This document shows, in pieces, positions 1 to 9,670 of a DNA stretch of 64,000 bases. The notes beneath the pieces are model-generated. The model had not been told where the DNA came from. It made no database searches and worked only from the letters and a program-made list of their open reading frames with translations. The translations under genes were made by a program, and so were the position numbers. Positions within the stretch are counted from its first letter, which is position 1. Every line of letters starts with the position of its first letter. This DNA comes from Magnetococcales bacterium. GTDB lineage: Bacteria > Pseudomonadota > Magnetococcia > Magnetococcales > Magnetaquicoccaceae. The DNA lies in the NCBI GenBank assembly GCA_015231915.1, contig JADGAR010000017.1, positions 1 to 64,000 of the forward strand. The letters run 5' to 3'.

Positions 1-42
1 GGGCTTCGCCCTTGGATCCCACCAGGGGGATAATCCCCCTGG
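1..42. repeat. Two-hairpin palindromic repeat, possible terminator
   Basis: Bases 1-11 form a short GGGC/GCCC stem around a TTC loop. Bases 22-30 (CCAGGGGGA) pair perfectly with 34-42 (TCCCCCTGG) around a 3-nt loop. The element lies about 40 nt past the stop of the minus-strand RND gene, so it could end that transcript. There is no T-run, so it may instead be a dispersed intergenic repeat. The left edge is cut by the window. Confidence 0.5.
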
Positions 43-80
43 ACCCCTAATAATGGCCGAAACGCTGATCAAGGCCGTCT

Positions 81-3000
81 TCAGCGGCGTTGCCAGCGGG
101 CCAGGACCATGTAGACCACTGGCACCGTGTAGAGGGTCAGCACCTGACTGACCATCAACCCCCCGATCATGGAGATTCCCAGCGGGGCGCGCAGCTCCGC
201 CCCGTCGCCGGTGCCCAGGGCCAGCGGAATGGCCGCTCCCACTGCGGCCAGGGTGGTCATCAGAATGGGACGAAACCGTACATGGCAAGCCCGGTAGATG
301 GCTTGCGCCGCCGTCATGGTCCGGCGCTTGCGCAGATCGATGGCCAAATCGATCATGATGATCGCGTTTTTCTTGACGATCCCGATCAATAAAAAAACCC
401 CGATCAGGGCGATGATGCTGAACTCCTGCCCGAACGCCTCCAGCGCCAGCAGCGCCCCCACACCCGCCGACGGCAGGGTGGAGAGGATGGTGAGAGGGTG
501 GAGCAGGCTTTCGTACAGCACCCCAAGCACGATGTAGATGGTGACGAGTGCTGCCAGGATCAGCCAGGGCTGGTTGGCCAGCGAATCCTGGAACACCTTG
601 GCCGTGCCTTGAAAGCTCCCCATCACCGTGGCGGGGACCCGCAGTTCGCCCATGGCGCGTTCGATGGCGGCGCTGGCCCGGTCCAGGGAGACCCCGGGCG
701 GGAGGTTGAAGCTGATGGTCGTGGCCGGAAAGCCCGCCTGGTGGTTCACCGTCAAGGGAGCGGTGCCGCGCTCCAGCCCGGCGAAGGCGGGCAGGGGGAC
801 CCGCGCCCCACGGGGGGTGACGAACTCCAGGGAACGCAATACCTCCGGATTTTGTTGCCAGGCCTCGTCCAACTCCAGCACCACCCGGTATTGATTGAGG
901 GGGTTGTGGATGGTGGCGATCTGGCGCTGCCCGAAGGCGTCGTTGAGGGTGGAACCGATGAGGCGCATGGGCAGGCCCAGCCGGGCGGCGGCATCCCGGT
1001 CGATCTTCAGGTTGGTCTGCATCCCCTGGTCCTGCTGGTCGGTATTGACATCCGCAAGCTCCGGAAGCTTCGCCATGGCCTGGCGGATGCGCTCTTCCCA
1101 GGCGCGCAGCTCTTCCAGGTTGTCGGCCTGGAGGGAATACTGGTACTGGGCGCCGCTGGAACGACCCCCCATGCGGACATCCTGCACCGGATTGAGGGTC
1201 AGGGTGGCTCCGGGCACATGGGCCAGTCGCTCCCTGAGCCGGGCCATGACCCGGTTCATGGGGGCGTCCCGTTCCCGCATCGGCTTGAGGGAGACGAACA
1301 GGATCGCGGAATTGCGCTGTCCGCCGCCGGTGAAGCCGGTGACCGACTCCACCGCCGGGTCCTGGCGTATCAGGGCGATCATTTCGGTGATCTTGCCCCG
1401 CAGGGATTGAAAGGAGATCCCCTGGTCGGCCTGGACGTGGCCCACCAGTCTGCCGGTATCCTGCTGGGGAAAGAATCCCTTGCGCACGTTCGTGTAGAGA
1501 TGGACGTTCAGGGCGATGGTGCCGGCAAGCAGCAGCAGCATGAACCCGGCGTGGCGCAGGGACCAGGCCAGGCCGCGCCGGTAGCCGGCCAGCAGGCGTG
1601 CGCCGATGCGGCTGCCCGCCGGTCGGGGATCCCTGGTCAGCAGGCGGGCGCAGAGCATGGGGGTGACGGTGAGCGACACCACCATGGAGATCAGGATGGC
1701 CGCCGACAGGGTGACGGCAAACTCCCGGAAAAGCCGTCCGACGATGCCGCCCATGAGCAGAATGGGCAGAAAGACCGCCACCAAAGAGAGGCTGATGGAA
1801 ATCACGGTGAAGCCGATCTCCCGCGCCCCGCGCAGGGCCGCGCCGACCGGAGGCCGACCGGCCTCGATGTGACGGACGATGTTTTCCAGCACCACGATGG
1901 CGTCGTCCACCACGAAGCCGGTGGCGATGGTGAGGGCCATCAGGGAGAGGTTGTTGAGGCTGAAGCCGGCCAGGTGCATGACCGCGAAGGCCCCGATCAG
2001 GGAGACCGGGACCACGATGCTGGGGATCAGCGCGGCCCGCAGGCGGCGCAGGAACAGAAAGACCACCGCCACCACCAGGATGGCGGAGGCGATCAGGTTG
2101 CGTTCCACTTCCCGCAGGGAGGCGCGGATCATGGGGGTGCGGTCGGCGGCCAGGGTGAGGTCCATGCCGGCGGGGATCGTTGCCCGCAGGTGCGGCAGAA
2201 GCGCCTTGACCCGCTCCACGGTGGCGATGATGTTGGCCCCGGGCTGGCGGTAGAGGATCAGCAGGACGGCCTTGCGATCGTTGGCCACGCCGAAGTGGCG
2301 GATGTCCTGGACCCCGTCGCTCACCCGCGCGACATCCTCCAGCCGCAGGGCGGTTCCGTTTTTCCAGCGCAGGAGCAGGGGTCGGTAGTCCACGGCGCGG
2401 TTGGCCTGATCGTTGGCGAGGATCCGCCAGGAGCGGGCGTCGTCCTCCACCACCCCCAGCGGGCGGTTGGCGAAGGCCGCGACCACGGTGGTGCGGACCT
2501 CTTCCGCTCCCAGGCCGATGCGGCTCGCCCGGTCGGGATCCAGGTCGATGCGTACTGCGGGCAGTGCCCCGCCGCCGATGTTGACCTGGCCGATGCCGTC
2601 CACCTGCGCCAGGCGCTGGGCCAGGATGGTGGAGGCGGCATCGTACAGGTGGCCGGTGGTCAGCGTATCCGAGGTGAGGGTCAGGAGCATGATCGGCGCG
2701 TCCGCCGGGTTGACCTTGCGGTAGGTGGGATTGGAGGGCAGGGCGGTGGGCAGCAGGGTACGGGCGGCATTGATCCCTGCCTGCACCTCGCGGGCGGCGC
2801 CGTTGATGTCCCGGCTCAGGTCGAATTGCAGCGTGACCCGGGTGCTGCCCAGGCCGCTCGACGAGGTGATTTCGTTGACCCCGGCGATGCGGCCCAGCAC
2901 CCGTTCCAGGGGGGTGGCCACGGTGGCCGCCATGGTTTCCGGGCTGGCGCCCGGCAGGGAGGCCTGCACCGAGATGGTGGGAAAATCCACTTGTGGCAAG

Positions 3001-3107
3001 GGCGCGACCGGCAACGCCACAAAGGCCAGCATCCCCGCCAGGGCGATCCCCAGGGTGAGCAGCACGGTGGCCACCGGGCGATGGATGAAGGGGCGTGCCA
3101 GGTTCAT
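81..3107 (-). CDS. RND-family efflux transporter permease (MdtB/MdtC/AcrB-like)
   Basis: Inner-membrane proton-driven efflux permease of about 1008 residues, normal for the HAE-1 RND family. The N-terminus (MNLARPFIHRPVAT) starts a cytoplasmic stretch leading into TM1, followed by the PLPQVDFPTI porter segment. The proton-relay pair is visible in TM4 (GFVVDDAIVVLENI), and the conserved Lys of TM10 is in GIVKKNAIIMID. A longer ORF begins at 3146, but the ATG at 3107 is chosen because it overlaps the stop of the upstream gene as ATGA, which implies translational coupling. The membrane-fusion and outer-membrane partners are not adjacent upstream; a downstream partner would lie outside the window. 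Substrate is unknown; sequence style is closest to the MdtB/MdtC multidrug group. Confidence 0.93.
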   Translation of the reverse strand: MNLARPFIHRPVATVLLTLGIALAGMLAFVALPVAPLPQVDFPTISVQASLPGASPETMAATVATPLERVLGRIAGVNEITSSSGLGSTRVTLQFDLSRDINGAAREVQAGINAARTLLPTALPSNPTYRKVNPADAPIMLLTLTSDTLTTGHLYDAASTILAQRLAQVDGIGQVNIGGGALPAVRIDLDPDRASRIGLGAEEVRTTVVAAFANRPLGVVEDDARSWRILANDQANRAVDYRPLLLRWKNGTALRLEDVARVSDGVQDIRHFGVANDRKAVLLILYRQPGANIIATVERVKALLPHLRATIPAGMDLTLAADRTPMIRASLREVERNLIASAILVVAVVFLFLRRLRAALIPSIVVPVSLIGAFAVMHLAGFSLNNLSLMALTIATGFVVDDAIVVLENIVRHIEAGRPPVGAALRGAREIGFTVISISLSLVAVFLPILLMGGIVGRLFREFAVTLSAAILISMVVSLTVTPMLCARLLTRDPRPAGSRIGARLLAGYRRGLAWSLRHAGFMLLLLAGTIALNVHLYTNVRKGFFPQQDTGRLVGHVQADQGISFQSLRGKITEMIALIRQDPAVESVTGFTGGGQRNSAILFVSLKPMRERDAPMNRVMARLRERLAHVPGATLTLNPVQDVRMGGRSSGAQYQYSLQADNLEELRAWEERIRQAMAKLPELADVNTDQQDQGMQTNLKIDRDAAARLGLPMRLIGSTLNDAFGQRQIATIHNPLNQYRVVLELDEAWQQNPEVLRSLEFVTPRGARVPLPAFAGLERGTAPLTVNHQAGFPATTISFNLPPGVSLDRASAAIERAMGELRVPATVMGSFQGTAKVFQDSLANQPWLILAALVTIYIVLGVLYESLLHPLTILSTLPSAGVGALLALEAFGQEFSIIALIGVFLLIGIVKKNAIIMIDLAIDLRKRRTMTAAQAIYRACHVRFRPILMTTLAAVGAAIPLALGTGDGAELRAPLGISMIGGLMVSQVLTLYTVPVVYMVLARWQRR

Positions 3108-4741
3108 CCGCACGGCCCCCTTGGGGGAGCCAGGAGCATGGAACACTCCGTGGCCACCGGGGCGAGTCCGCCAGGACGCACCACCAGGGGCGTGATCATG
3201 ATGCGGGCGATTTCCGGAAAATCACAGGCCAGTTGTCCCAGGCGTTGCAGGATCTCTGCCAGGGCGGGCCAGGCATCCTGCCGGGTTTCCGGGCAGCCGG
3301 CGGCGAGCATGGCCATGGCCTCCCCGGCGGTGATGGGGGCCAGTTGTCGCCTGGCGTCCCTCAGGGAGCCGGGGTCGGCGCTTTCCACGTGCAGGAGGGG
3401 TCCGAACTGTTCGTCGCGCTGCATGCCCATCAGCAGGAGTTCCTTTTGCGCAATCGCCTGTTCCACGAACAGGCCATCCATGCGTCCGGCGGGGACGCGT
3501 CTGGCGAAGCGCAGGGTGAGCAGGTCGCAGGCGTCCCGGAGTTCGGCGGGGCTGGTCAGTCGGGGATAGCGGGTGATCAGGCCCCTTGCCTGACGGCTGT
3601 CCGGAGAGAGCAGATGCAAGGCGACGGGATAGCCCAGCCTGGTTGCGGCCTCCAGCGCCGCATCGGCGCTGGCGACCCGTTCCCCGGCGGGCACGGCGAT
3701 CCCGTAGGCTGCCAGAATCGGTCTGGCCTCGAAGTCGGTCAGATGGCGTTGCCCGGTGTGCAGGGCCAGCCGGATCCGTTCTTCGGCCCCGGCGCGATCG
3801 ACCGGCAGGGGGGTGATGACGCGGGGTTGGCAGCGGCTCGCGGCGCCGCGCGCCTCCAGCAGGGCCATGGCGGCGGCGGCCCGCTCCGGGGTGGGAAACC
3901 CGGCGATCCCCGCCTGGTCGAGTGCCCGCAGGCCGGATTGCGCCGCCTCTCCCCCCAGCAACACCGCGCACACGGGTTTTTTCAGCGCCACCACCGGGCA
4001 GAGGAGCGCTGCCGGATCCAGCGGGCCGGGCATGGGCAGGGTGACGACCATCAGGAGCGCATCGGTGTCCGGGTTGGCGGCTGCCGTTGCCACGGCGGCG
4101 CGCAGCCCTGCCGGCCCGGCGGACCAGCCGGGATCCATGACCGTTGCGGTGTGCAGTCCGTGGTCGCCCAGGGCTTTTAGCGTCAGGTTGGCCGGGGTGG
4201 TGCCGGTGGCGATCAGGGCGACCCGGTTGCCGGCGGGCAGGGGCGTGCGGGCAAGGGTCAGCATGGTGTCCAGCCACTCCTGCAGGTGGCTGGCGCGCAA
4301 TGCGCCCATGCGGTCGCAGGCGGCGTTGAACACCTCCGGGGAGGGCATGCGGCGGCGGGTCTCCTGGTCCGCACCCTGGCGATACCAGCCCTCCGTTTCG
4401 GCGGTCAAGACGATCACCGGTTTGTGGCGTGCGGCCTCCTGGATTGCCGCGAGCAATCCCGCGCCATCGGATACCCCTTCCAGATAATAGGCGATGATCT
4501 TCGTTTCCGGATGCTGCGCAAGCAAAGAAAGGCACAGCGCATCGCTCAGACCCGCCTCGTCCTCCGTGCAGATCAGCCTGGCCAGGCCCAGCCCCCGCGA
4601 GGCCATCCAGGTCAGGGCCGTCTCCCCCAGCGGGCCGGACTGGGTGAGCACCGAGATTCCGCAGGCCTGGCCCATGAAGCGCGGCGGGAGCAAGGCATCC
4701 GGGAGAGGGGCGCGGCAGTCGGCGGTCGGCAAGGGCGGCAT
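3104..4741 (-). CDS. N-terminally short acetate--CoA ligase (ADP-forming)-like protein
   Basis: The 545-residue protein belongs to the NDP-forming acyl-CoA synthetase family. Residues ~25-300 are the succinyl-CoA-ligase-like flavodoxin domains (GISVLTQSGPLGETALTW, then ETKIIAYYLEGVSDG). Residues ~320-530 are an ATP-grasp_5 domain (DFEARPILAAYGIAVPAG, later MDGLFVEQAI). Family members normally begin with a CoA-binding Rossmann domain of about 130-150 residues; here the protein starts just before the second domain. The next gene upstream ends 86 nt away, so that domain is absent rather than missed. The gene is coupled by ATGA to the RND permease. It may pair with a CoA-binding subunit encoded elsewhere, have a non-enzymatic role, or be a decayed synthetase. 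Confidence 0.82.
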   Translation of the reverse strand: MPPLPTADCRAPLPDALLPPRFMGQACGISVLTQSGPLGETALTWMASRGLGLARLICTEDEAGLSDALCLSLLAQHPETKIIAYYLEGVSDGAGLLAAIQEAARHKPVIVLTAETEGWYRQGADQETRRRMPSPEVFNAACDRMGALRASHLQEWLDTMLTLARTPLPAGNRVALIATGTTPANLTLKALGDHGLHTATVMDPGWSAGPAGLRAAVATAAANPDTDALLMVVTLPMPGPLDPAALLCPVVALKKPVCAVLLGGEAAQSGLRALDQAGIAGFPTPERAAAAMALLEARGAASRCQPRVITPLPVDRAGAEERIRLALHTGQRHLTDFEARPILAAYGIAVPAGERVASADAALEAATRLGYPVALHLLSPDSRQARGLITRYPRLTSPAELRDACDLLTLRFARRVPAGRMDGLFVEQAIAQKELLLMGMQRDEQFGPLLHVESADPGSLRDARRQLAPITAGEAMAMLAAGCPETRQDAWPALAEILQRLGQLACDFPEIARIMITPLVVRPGGLAPVATECSMLLAPPRGPCG

Positions 4742-4827
4742 GGCGCATCCTGCGGCATGATGAAGAAAGTGTCGTTGCCCATTTTAGCCCGAACCGGGGT
4801 CTCGAGGCAATGCCCCCGCCTCCTTTG

Positions 4828-7095
4828 TCAGGAGGCGGCCTGGCGGCATTCGGCCACTTCGCGCAACACTGCCAGCAAGGTCTTCCGGTTGATCGGTTTG
4901 GTCAGATAGCGGTCGCATCCGGCCTCCAGGCTTAAAGAGCGTTCCCGTTCCAGGGCATGGGCCGACAAGGCGATGATGGGCACGGGAGCGCGTCCGGTCT
5001 CTTTTTCCCATGCCCGGATCCGGCGGGTGGCGGCGTGACCGTCCATGCGTGGCATCTGCACATCCATGACCACCAGGTCGAAAGGTTCGGCTGCGATCCG
5101 TTCCACCGCCTCCAGTCCATCGGCGGCGGTCACCACAGTGTGGGGCGTATGCATGAGGTAGGCTTCGAAGAGGATCCGGTTTTCCTCCACATCCTCGGCG
5201 AGCAAAATCTTGAGGGCGCGCTCCTTCGGTTGCGGGGCTGCGGCCTCCGGCGAGGGGCGCGCTTCCTCGGCGGCGGCCTGACGAACCGGCAGGGTGAAAT
5301 GGAACGTGCTGCCCTGTTCCGGCCTGCTTTCCACCCAGATCCGGCCACCCATCATTTCGACCAGCCGCCGGGAAATCGTCAACCCCAGTCCGGTTCCTCC
5401 GAATCGGCGGGTGATCCCTGCCTCCCCCTGGATGAACCGCTCGAAAATCAACTCCTGCTGACCGTCAGCGATCCCGATTCCGGTATCGCTGACGGAAAAC
5501 CGCACGCATCCTTTCTGGTCGGGATCCCACGCGAGACGCACATCCACCCCGCCCTCCTGGGTGAACTTGATGGCATTGCCCAAGAGATTGATGAGCACCT
5601 GCCGCACCCGTCCGTCATCTCCCAGCATGGTCGCCGGAATGGTGGGATCCACCGTCTCTTCCATGCGCAACCCCCGCTCCTCGGCGGCCAGCCGCATCAA
5701 CTGGGTGGCCTCGGCCACCACCTGTCCGGGGGAGTAGACCACCTCGGCCAGGACGAGCCGTCCCTCCTCGATGCGGGAAAAATCCAGTATGTCGTTGATC
5801 ACGGTCAGCAAGGTTTTGCTCGAATGGTTCATGACCTGGGCAAAGCGGAGCTGTGTCTGATCCAGGTTGGTCTCCAGGAGCATTTCCGACATGCCCAGCA
5901 CCACGTTCATCGGGGTGCGGATTTCATGGCTCATGGCGGCGAGAAACTCCCCCTTGGCGTGGGTGGCCGCCTCTGCCTGCTCCTTGGCCTGGATCAGGGC
6001 GATCTCCGCCTCCTTGCTGGCCGTGATCTCCTCCAGAATCGCCAAAAAATGGATCACCCGGCCCGCATGATCATGCATCGGGGAGATCAGCACATTTTGC
6101 CAATAGGATTCACCGTTCTTGCGCCTCTCGAGACTCTCTCCCCGCCACTTCCGGCCTGCCAGGAGACGTTGCCACATCTCGCCATCTCCCGCCTTGAAGA
6201 GCGATTCCGCCCCGGCGCGCCCCGGATTCAGACCCAGCAGTTCGTGGCGATCATAGCCGGTCATCCGGGAAAAGCTGGGGTTGACATAATGGATGGTTCC
6301 GGACGGGTCGGTGATCACCACCGCCACCGGACTTTGCTCCACTGCCATGGAGAGCTGGCGCAGATGCTGCTCCTGGCGTTGTTGCCTGTGGGTCGCGCGC
6401 AGGTACGACAGCAGCAGCACCATGCCGATGGACCAGAACAGTCCGTGCGCCATCTTGAGGTTGTGGACCGAGTGCGCCTGCCCTTCCAGGAAGGTGCGCA
6501 GCGGCACGCGCACTCCGATGCCCCCGCGCACGTCTCCCACCTTGTAGCCCTGATGGCCATGACATTTCAGACACCCTTCCTGGGTCATCATGGGGCGCAT
6601 CAGCCGCAGGTGGGCATCCAATCCTTCCCCGACCACCTCCATGATCTCTTCGGCACCGGTTTCGAACCGGCGCAACGCCTGCTCCTCCCAGGCATCGGGA
6701 GCATTTCCGGGATGGAGATATTTCAGCGAGGTGATCCGCCCCTGGACCCCATAGAGATCCGAATACTCCGACATGAGTTGACGCACCATGTAAGCCGGAT
6801 TCATCAGGGTGAGCGGTTTGCCGGATGGCGTGGTGATATCCCGCTCCGGCAGATGGGCCAGATGGGGATTGGGGGTGGTGCGCTCATCCACGGGCACGTA
6901 AATCCCGCCATGACGGGTGGCCCACTGACGAAAGGCCAGGTCCTTGAAAAAATGCGCGCGCGCGGTATTGATCGCCAGGTTAAGGGTCTGTTTGCGTTCG
7001 TCCCGGATGTTATGCAGCAAAGAGGCCGCCACCACGCCCGTGAAGCACACGGTGATCAATAAACCACGCAAATACAATGAGATACTAGGCTGCAT
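4828..7095 (-). CDS. Hybrid sensor histidine kinase with c-haem DUF3365 sensor domain
   Basis: 755-residue membrane sensor. TM1 is at about residues 8-28. A periplasmic DUF3365 (Tll0287-like) domain follows, with a CLKCH haem c motif at residues 175-179. TM2 is at about 212-235. A PAS domain covers ~245-355, then HisKA with the phospho-acceptor His390 (SHEIRTP), a HATPase_c domain to ~605, and a C-terminal receiver with Asp678 (VVMDVQMP). A covalently bound periplasmic haem suggests redox or diatomic-gas sensing, which is an inference from the family. It is divergent from the acetate genes across a 303-bp region, and a downstream minus-strand gene follows after 86 nt. The target regulator is unknown; the receiver may be part of a phosphorelay. 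Confidence 0.92.
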   Translation of the reverse strand: MQPSISLYLRGLLITVCFTGVVAASLLHNIRDERKQTLNLAINTARAHFFKDLAFRQWATRHGGIYVPVDERTTPNPHLAHLPERDITTPSGKPLTLMNPAYMVRQLMSEYSDLYGVQGRITSLKYLHPGNAPDAWEEQALRRFETGAEEIMEVVGEGLDAHLRLMRPMMTQEGCLKCHGHQGYKVGDVRGGIGVRVPLRTFLEGQAHSVHNLKMAHGLFWSIGMVLLLSYLRATHRQQRQEQHLRQLSMAVEQSPVAVVITDPSGTIHYVNPSFSRMTGYDRHELLGLNPGRAGAESLFKAGDGEMWQRLLAGRKWRGESLERRKNGESYWQNVLISPMHDHAGRVIHFLAILEEITASKEAEIALIQAKEQAEAATHAKGEFLAAMSHEIRTPMNVVLGMSEMLLETNLDQTQLRFAQVMNHSSKTLLTVINDILDFSRIEEGRLVLAEVVYSPGQVVAEATQLMRLAAEERGLRMEETVDPTIPATMLGDDGRVRQVLINLLGNAIKFTQEGGVDVRLAWDPDQKGCVRFSVSDTGIGIADGQQELIFERFIQGEAGITRRFGGTGLGLTISRRLVEMMGGRIWVESRPEQGSTFHFTLPVRQAAAEEARPSPEAAAPQPKERALKILLAEDVEENRILFEAYLMHTPHTVVTAADGLEAVERIAAEPFDLVVMDVQMPRMDGHAATRRIRAWEKETGRAPVPIIALSAHALERERSLSLEAGCDRYLTKPINRKTLLAVLREVAECRQAAS

Positions 7096-7398
7096 GCCTC
7101 GCTCCGAACGGGTCGCCAGCGGAAGGTCGATGGAGCATGATGCCCCATTTTGAAAATATTTGCAAGTTTTGCGTGTTCTGATTTATGTCAATAGGCAATA
7201 TTTCACATAAGATTGGCTTGCCATCCCCTCGGACGTGGCGTTTGCTGGAATGATAGCATCTTGTGGTTTCATGAATGTTCGAGGTAAAATTACCTCTTTG
7301 GGGGATGTGACCCGGAGTCGATGATGCGGCGACCCCACATCCCACCCTTGATTTTCGACAAGACCTCAACCAATCTGACCTTGGCAACGGAGTGTGGG
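7096..7398. promoter_or_regulatory. Divergent intergenic region between haem kinase and acs
   Basis: 303 bp between divergent start codons, so it must hold promoters for both genes. It is AT-richer than the flanking genes. The clearest element is the 16-bp palindrome at 7281-7296, listed separately. I could not assign convincing -10/-35 boxes. A GTG/ATG extension of acs into this region (from 7321) is possible but not favoured. Confidence 0.55.
7281..7296. promoter_or_regulatory. Perfect 7+2+7 palindrome upstream of acs, candidate operator
   Basis: GAGGTAA-AA-TTACCTC is a perfect inverted repeat about 100 bp before the acs start codon. Its size and symmetry suit a dimeric regulator site. A 2-nt loop makes an RNA hairpin unlikely, and it is too far from the neighbouring stop codons to be a terminator. 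The regulator is unknown. Confidence 0.4.
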
Positions 7399-9336
7399 AT
7401 GAGCACTGATAAAATCTATCCAATTCCATCGCATGCCGCAGATCGCGCCCTGATCGACCAGGCACGCTACCAGGAAATGTATGCCCGATCCATCGAGGCG
7501 CCGGAAGCCTTCTGGGCCGAGCAGGCGCAGGAACTCATCCACTGGTTCAAAAAGTGGGACACGGTGGTGGATTGGGATTTCCACCGCGCCCATGTGCGCT
7601 GGTTCGACGGCGCGCAACTCAATGTCTCCTACAACTGCCTGGACCGCCACCTGGCCACCCGCGGGGAGCAGACGGCCATCCTCTGGGAAGGGGACGACCC
7701 GGCCAACTCCCGGAAGATCACCTATCGCCAACTGCACGCCGAGGTGTGTCGCTTCGCCAACGCCCTGAAGGCGCGCGGCATCGGCAAGGGGGACCGGGTC
7801 TGCATCTACATGCCGATGATCCCCGAAGCGGCAGTGGCCATGCTGGCCTGCGCCCGCATCGGCGCGATTCATTCGGTGGTGTTCGGCGGTTTTTCCCCGG
7901 AATCCCTCAAGGACCGCATCAACGACGCCGCCTGCTGCGCGGTGGTCACCTCGGACGAAGGGGTGCGGGGCGCCAAAAAGATTCCGCTGCGGGTCAACGT
8001 GGACCAGGCCCTGCTCTCCTGTCCCTCGGTGCATACCGTCTTCACGGTGCGGCTGACCGGAGGCGCGGTCCCCATGGATCCGGCCAGGGATGTCTGGTAT
8101 CACGAGGCCGTGGCCGCCGCGAGCGCGGAATGTCCTGCCGAACCCATGGAGGCCGAAGACCCGCTCTTCATCCTCTACACCTCCGGCTCCACCGGCAAGC
8201 CCAAGGGGGTGCTGCACACCTCCGGCGGCTACCTCCTTTATGCCACCATCACCCACCGCTACATCTTCGATTACCACGAGGGCGACGTTTACTGGTGCAC
8301 CGCCGACGTGGGCTGGATCACCGGCCACTCCTACATCGTCTACGGTCCCCTCTCCAACGGGGCGATCACCCTGATGTTCGAGGGCATCCCCACCTACCCT
8401 GACGCCTCCCGCTTCTGGCAGGTGGTGGACAAGCACCAGGTCAACATTTTCTACACTGCGCCCACCGCCATCCGCTCCCTGATGGCCCTGGGCGACGAGT
8501 TCGTCAAACGCTCCAGCCGCTCCTCCCTGCGTCTGCTCGGCTCGGTGGGCGAACCCATCAATCCGGAAGCCTGGGAGTGGTATTTCCACGTGGTGGGCCA
8601 GGGTCGCTGTCCCATCGTCGATACCTGGTGGCAAACCGAAACCGGCGGCATCCTGATCACCCCGCTGCCTGGGGCCATCCCCACCAAACCCGGCTCGGCC
8701 ACCCTCCCGTTCTTCGGCATCGTGCCGGAAATCGTCGATGAAAAGGGCGTGGTCCAGGAGGGTGAAACCTCGGGCATCCTCACCATCGCCCGCCCCTGGC
8801 CGGGCATGATGCGCACGGTCTACGGCGACCATCAGCGTTTTTTCAATACCTATTTCGCCGCCTATCCTGGCCGCTACTTCCCCGGCGACGGCTGTCGCAG
8901 GGACACGGATGGCTACCACTGGATCACCGGACGGGTCGATGACATCATCATCGTCTCCGGTCACAATCTGGGGACCGCCGAGATCGAATCCGCCCTGGTT
9001 CTGCACGAAAAGGTCGCCGAGGCCGCCGTGGTGGGCTATCCGCATCCCATCAAGGGACAAGGGATCTACGCCTTCGTCACCCTGATGGTCGGCGAGGAAC
9101 CCACCGAGAGCCTGCGCAAGGAGTTGGCAGCCCTGGTGCGCAAGGAGATCGGTCCCATCGCCCACATCGACATCATGCAGTGGGCACCCGGCCTGCCCAA
9201 GACCCGATCCGGAAAAATCATGCGCCGCATCCTGCGCAAAATCGCCGCCAACGAACTGGAAAGCATGGGGGATACCACCACCCTCGCCGATCCGGGCGTG
9301 GTGCAAAAACTGATCGACGAAAGACAACCCACCTGA
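7399..9336 (+). CDS. acs: Acetyl-CoA synthetase (AMP-forming)
   Basis: Activates acetate to acetyl-CoA with ATP in the cytoplasm, via acetyl-AMP. The protein is 645 residues, the usual Acs length. Visible motifs are the adenylate-forming P-loop [11 protein letters not shown], the acetate-pocket motif WWQTETGG, and the C-terminal [10 protein letters not shown], whose Lys is the classic acetylation site of this family. The ATG at 7399 has GGAG 8 nt upstream and gives the standard N-terminus; a start at 7321 would add 26 atypical residues. It is first in a plus-strand train with yjcH and actP, the standard acetate-scavenging set. Confidence 0.96.
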   Translation: MSTDKIYPIPSHAADRALIDQARYQEMYARSIEAPEAFWAEQAQELIHWFKKWDTVVDWDFHRAHVRWFDGAQLNVSYNCLDRHLATRGEQTAILWEGDDPANSRKITYRQLHAEVCRFANALKARGIGKGDRVCIYMPMIPEAAVAMLACARIGAIHSVVFGGFSPESLKDRINDAACCAVVTSDEGVRGAKKIPLRVNVDQALLSCPSVHTVFTVRLTGGAVPMDPARDVWYHEAVAAASAECPAEPMEAEDPLFILYTSGSTGKPKGVLHTSGGYLLYATITHRYIFDYHEGDVYWCTADVGWITGHSYIVYGPLSNGAITLMFEGIPTYPDASRFWQVVDKHQVNIFYTAPTAIRSLMALGDEFVKRSSRSSLRLLGSVGEPINPEAWEWYFHVVGQGRCPIVDTWWQTETGGILITPLPGAIPTKPGSATLPFFGIVPEIVDEKGVVQEGETSGILTIARPWPGMMRTVYGDHQRFFNTYFAAYPGRYFPGDGCRRDTDGYHWITGRVDDIIIVSGHNLGTAEIESALVLHEKVAEAAVVGYPHPIKGQGIYAFVTLMVGEEPTESLRKELAALVRKEIGPIAHIDIMQWAPGLPKTRSGKIMRRILRKIAANELESMGDTTTLADPGVVQKLIDERQPT

Positions 9337-9346
9337 GGAAAAGACC

Positions 9347-9670
9347 ATGAACAACGATCCTGTCGATTCCCGCCTCATCCAACGGATTCGCGACAATCCG
9401 AAATATCAGCAACTGGTGCAAAAACGCTCCCGGTTCGCCTGGAGGCTGAGCATCCTCATGCTGATCATCTACTATGCGTTCATTCTGGTGATCGCTTTCG
9501 CACCGAAATCCCTGGGGATCAAGATCGCTGCCGGCAGCGTGATTTCGGTCGGCATCCCGATCGGGGTGTTCATCATCGTGGCGGCATTTCTCCTGACCGG
9601 CATCTATGTCCGGCGGGCGAATGGCGAATTCGATGAATTGACCAGGCAAATCAAGGAGGAAACGAAATGA
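9347..9670 (+). CDS. yjcH: DUF485 membrane protein YjcH
   Basis: A 107-residue inner-membrane protein with two hydrophobic spans (about residues 33-55 and 65-88) and a charged C-terminus. DUF485 proteins are regularly encoded directly before the acetate symporter ActP and are assumed to be accessory to it; the exact role is not established. It starts 10 nt after acs with AGGAAAAG upstream of the ATG, and its stop overlaps the actP start as ATGA. Confidence 0.93.
   Translation: MNNDPVDSRLIQRIRDNPKYQQLVQKRSRFAWRLSILMLIIYYAFILVIAFAPKSLGIKIAAGSVISVGIPIGVFIIVAAFLLTGIYVRRANGEFDELTRQIKEETK

Noticed and set aside
498-3569. Very long plus-strand open frame (about 1023 codons) opposite the RND gene
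   Set aside because: Its product is low-complexity, rich in Gly, Gln, Asp and His, with no motif, and it lies antisense to a clear RND permease; a GC-rich shadow frame.
7240-7256. Possible sigma-54 promoter (TGGCGTTTGCTGG) before acs
   Set aside because: The GG and GC elements are only 5 nt apart instead of the required 10.
7366-9396. Long minus-strand frame opposite acs
   Set aside because: No recognisable protein features; shadow of the acs coding pattern.
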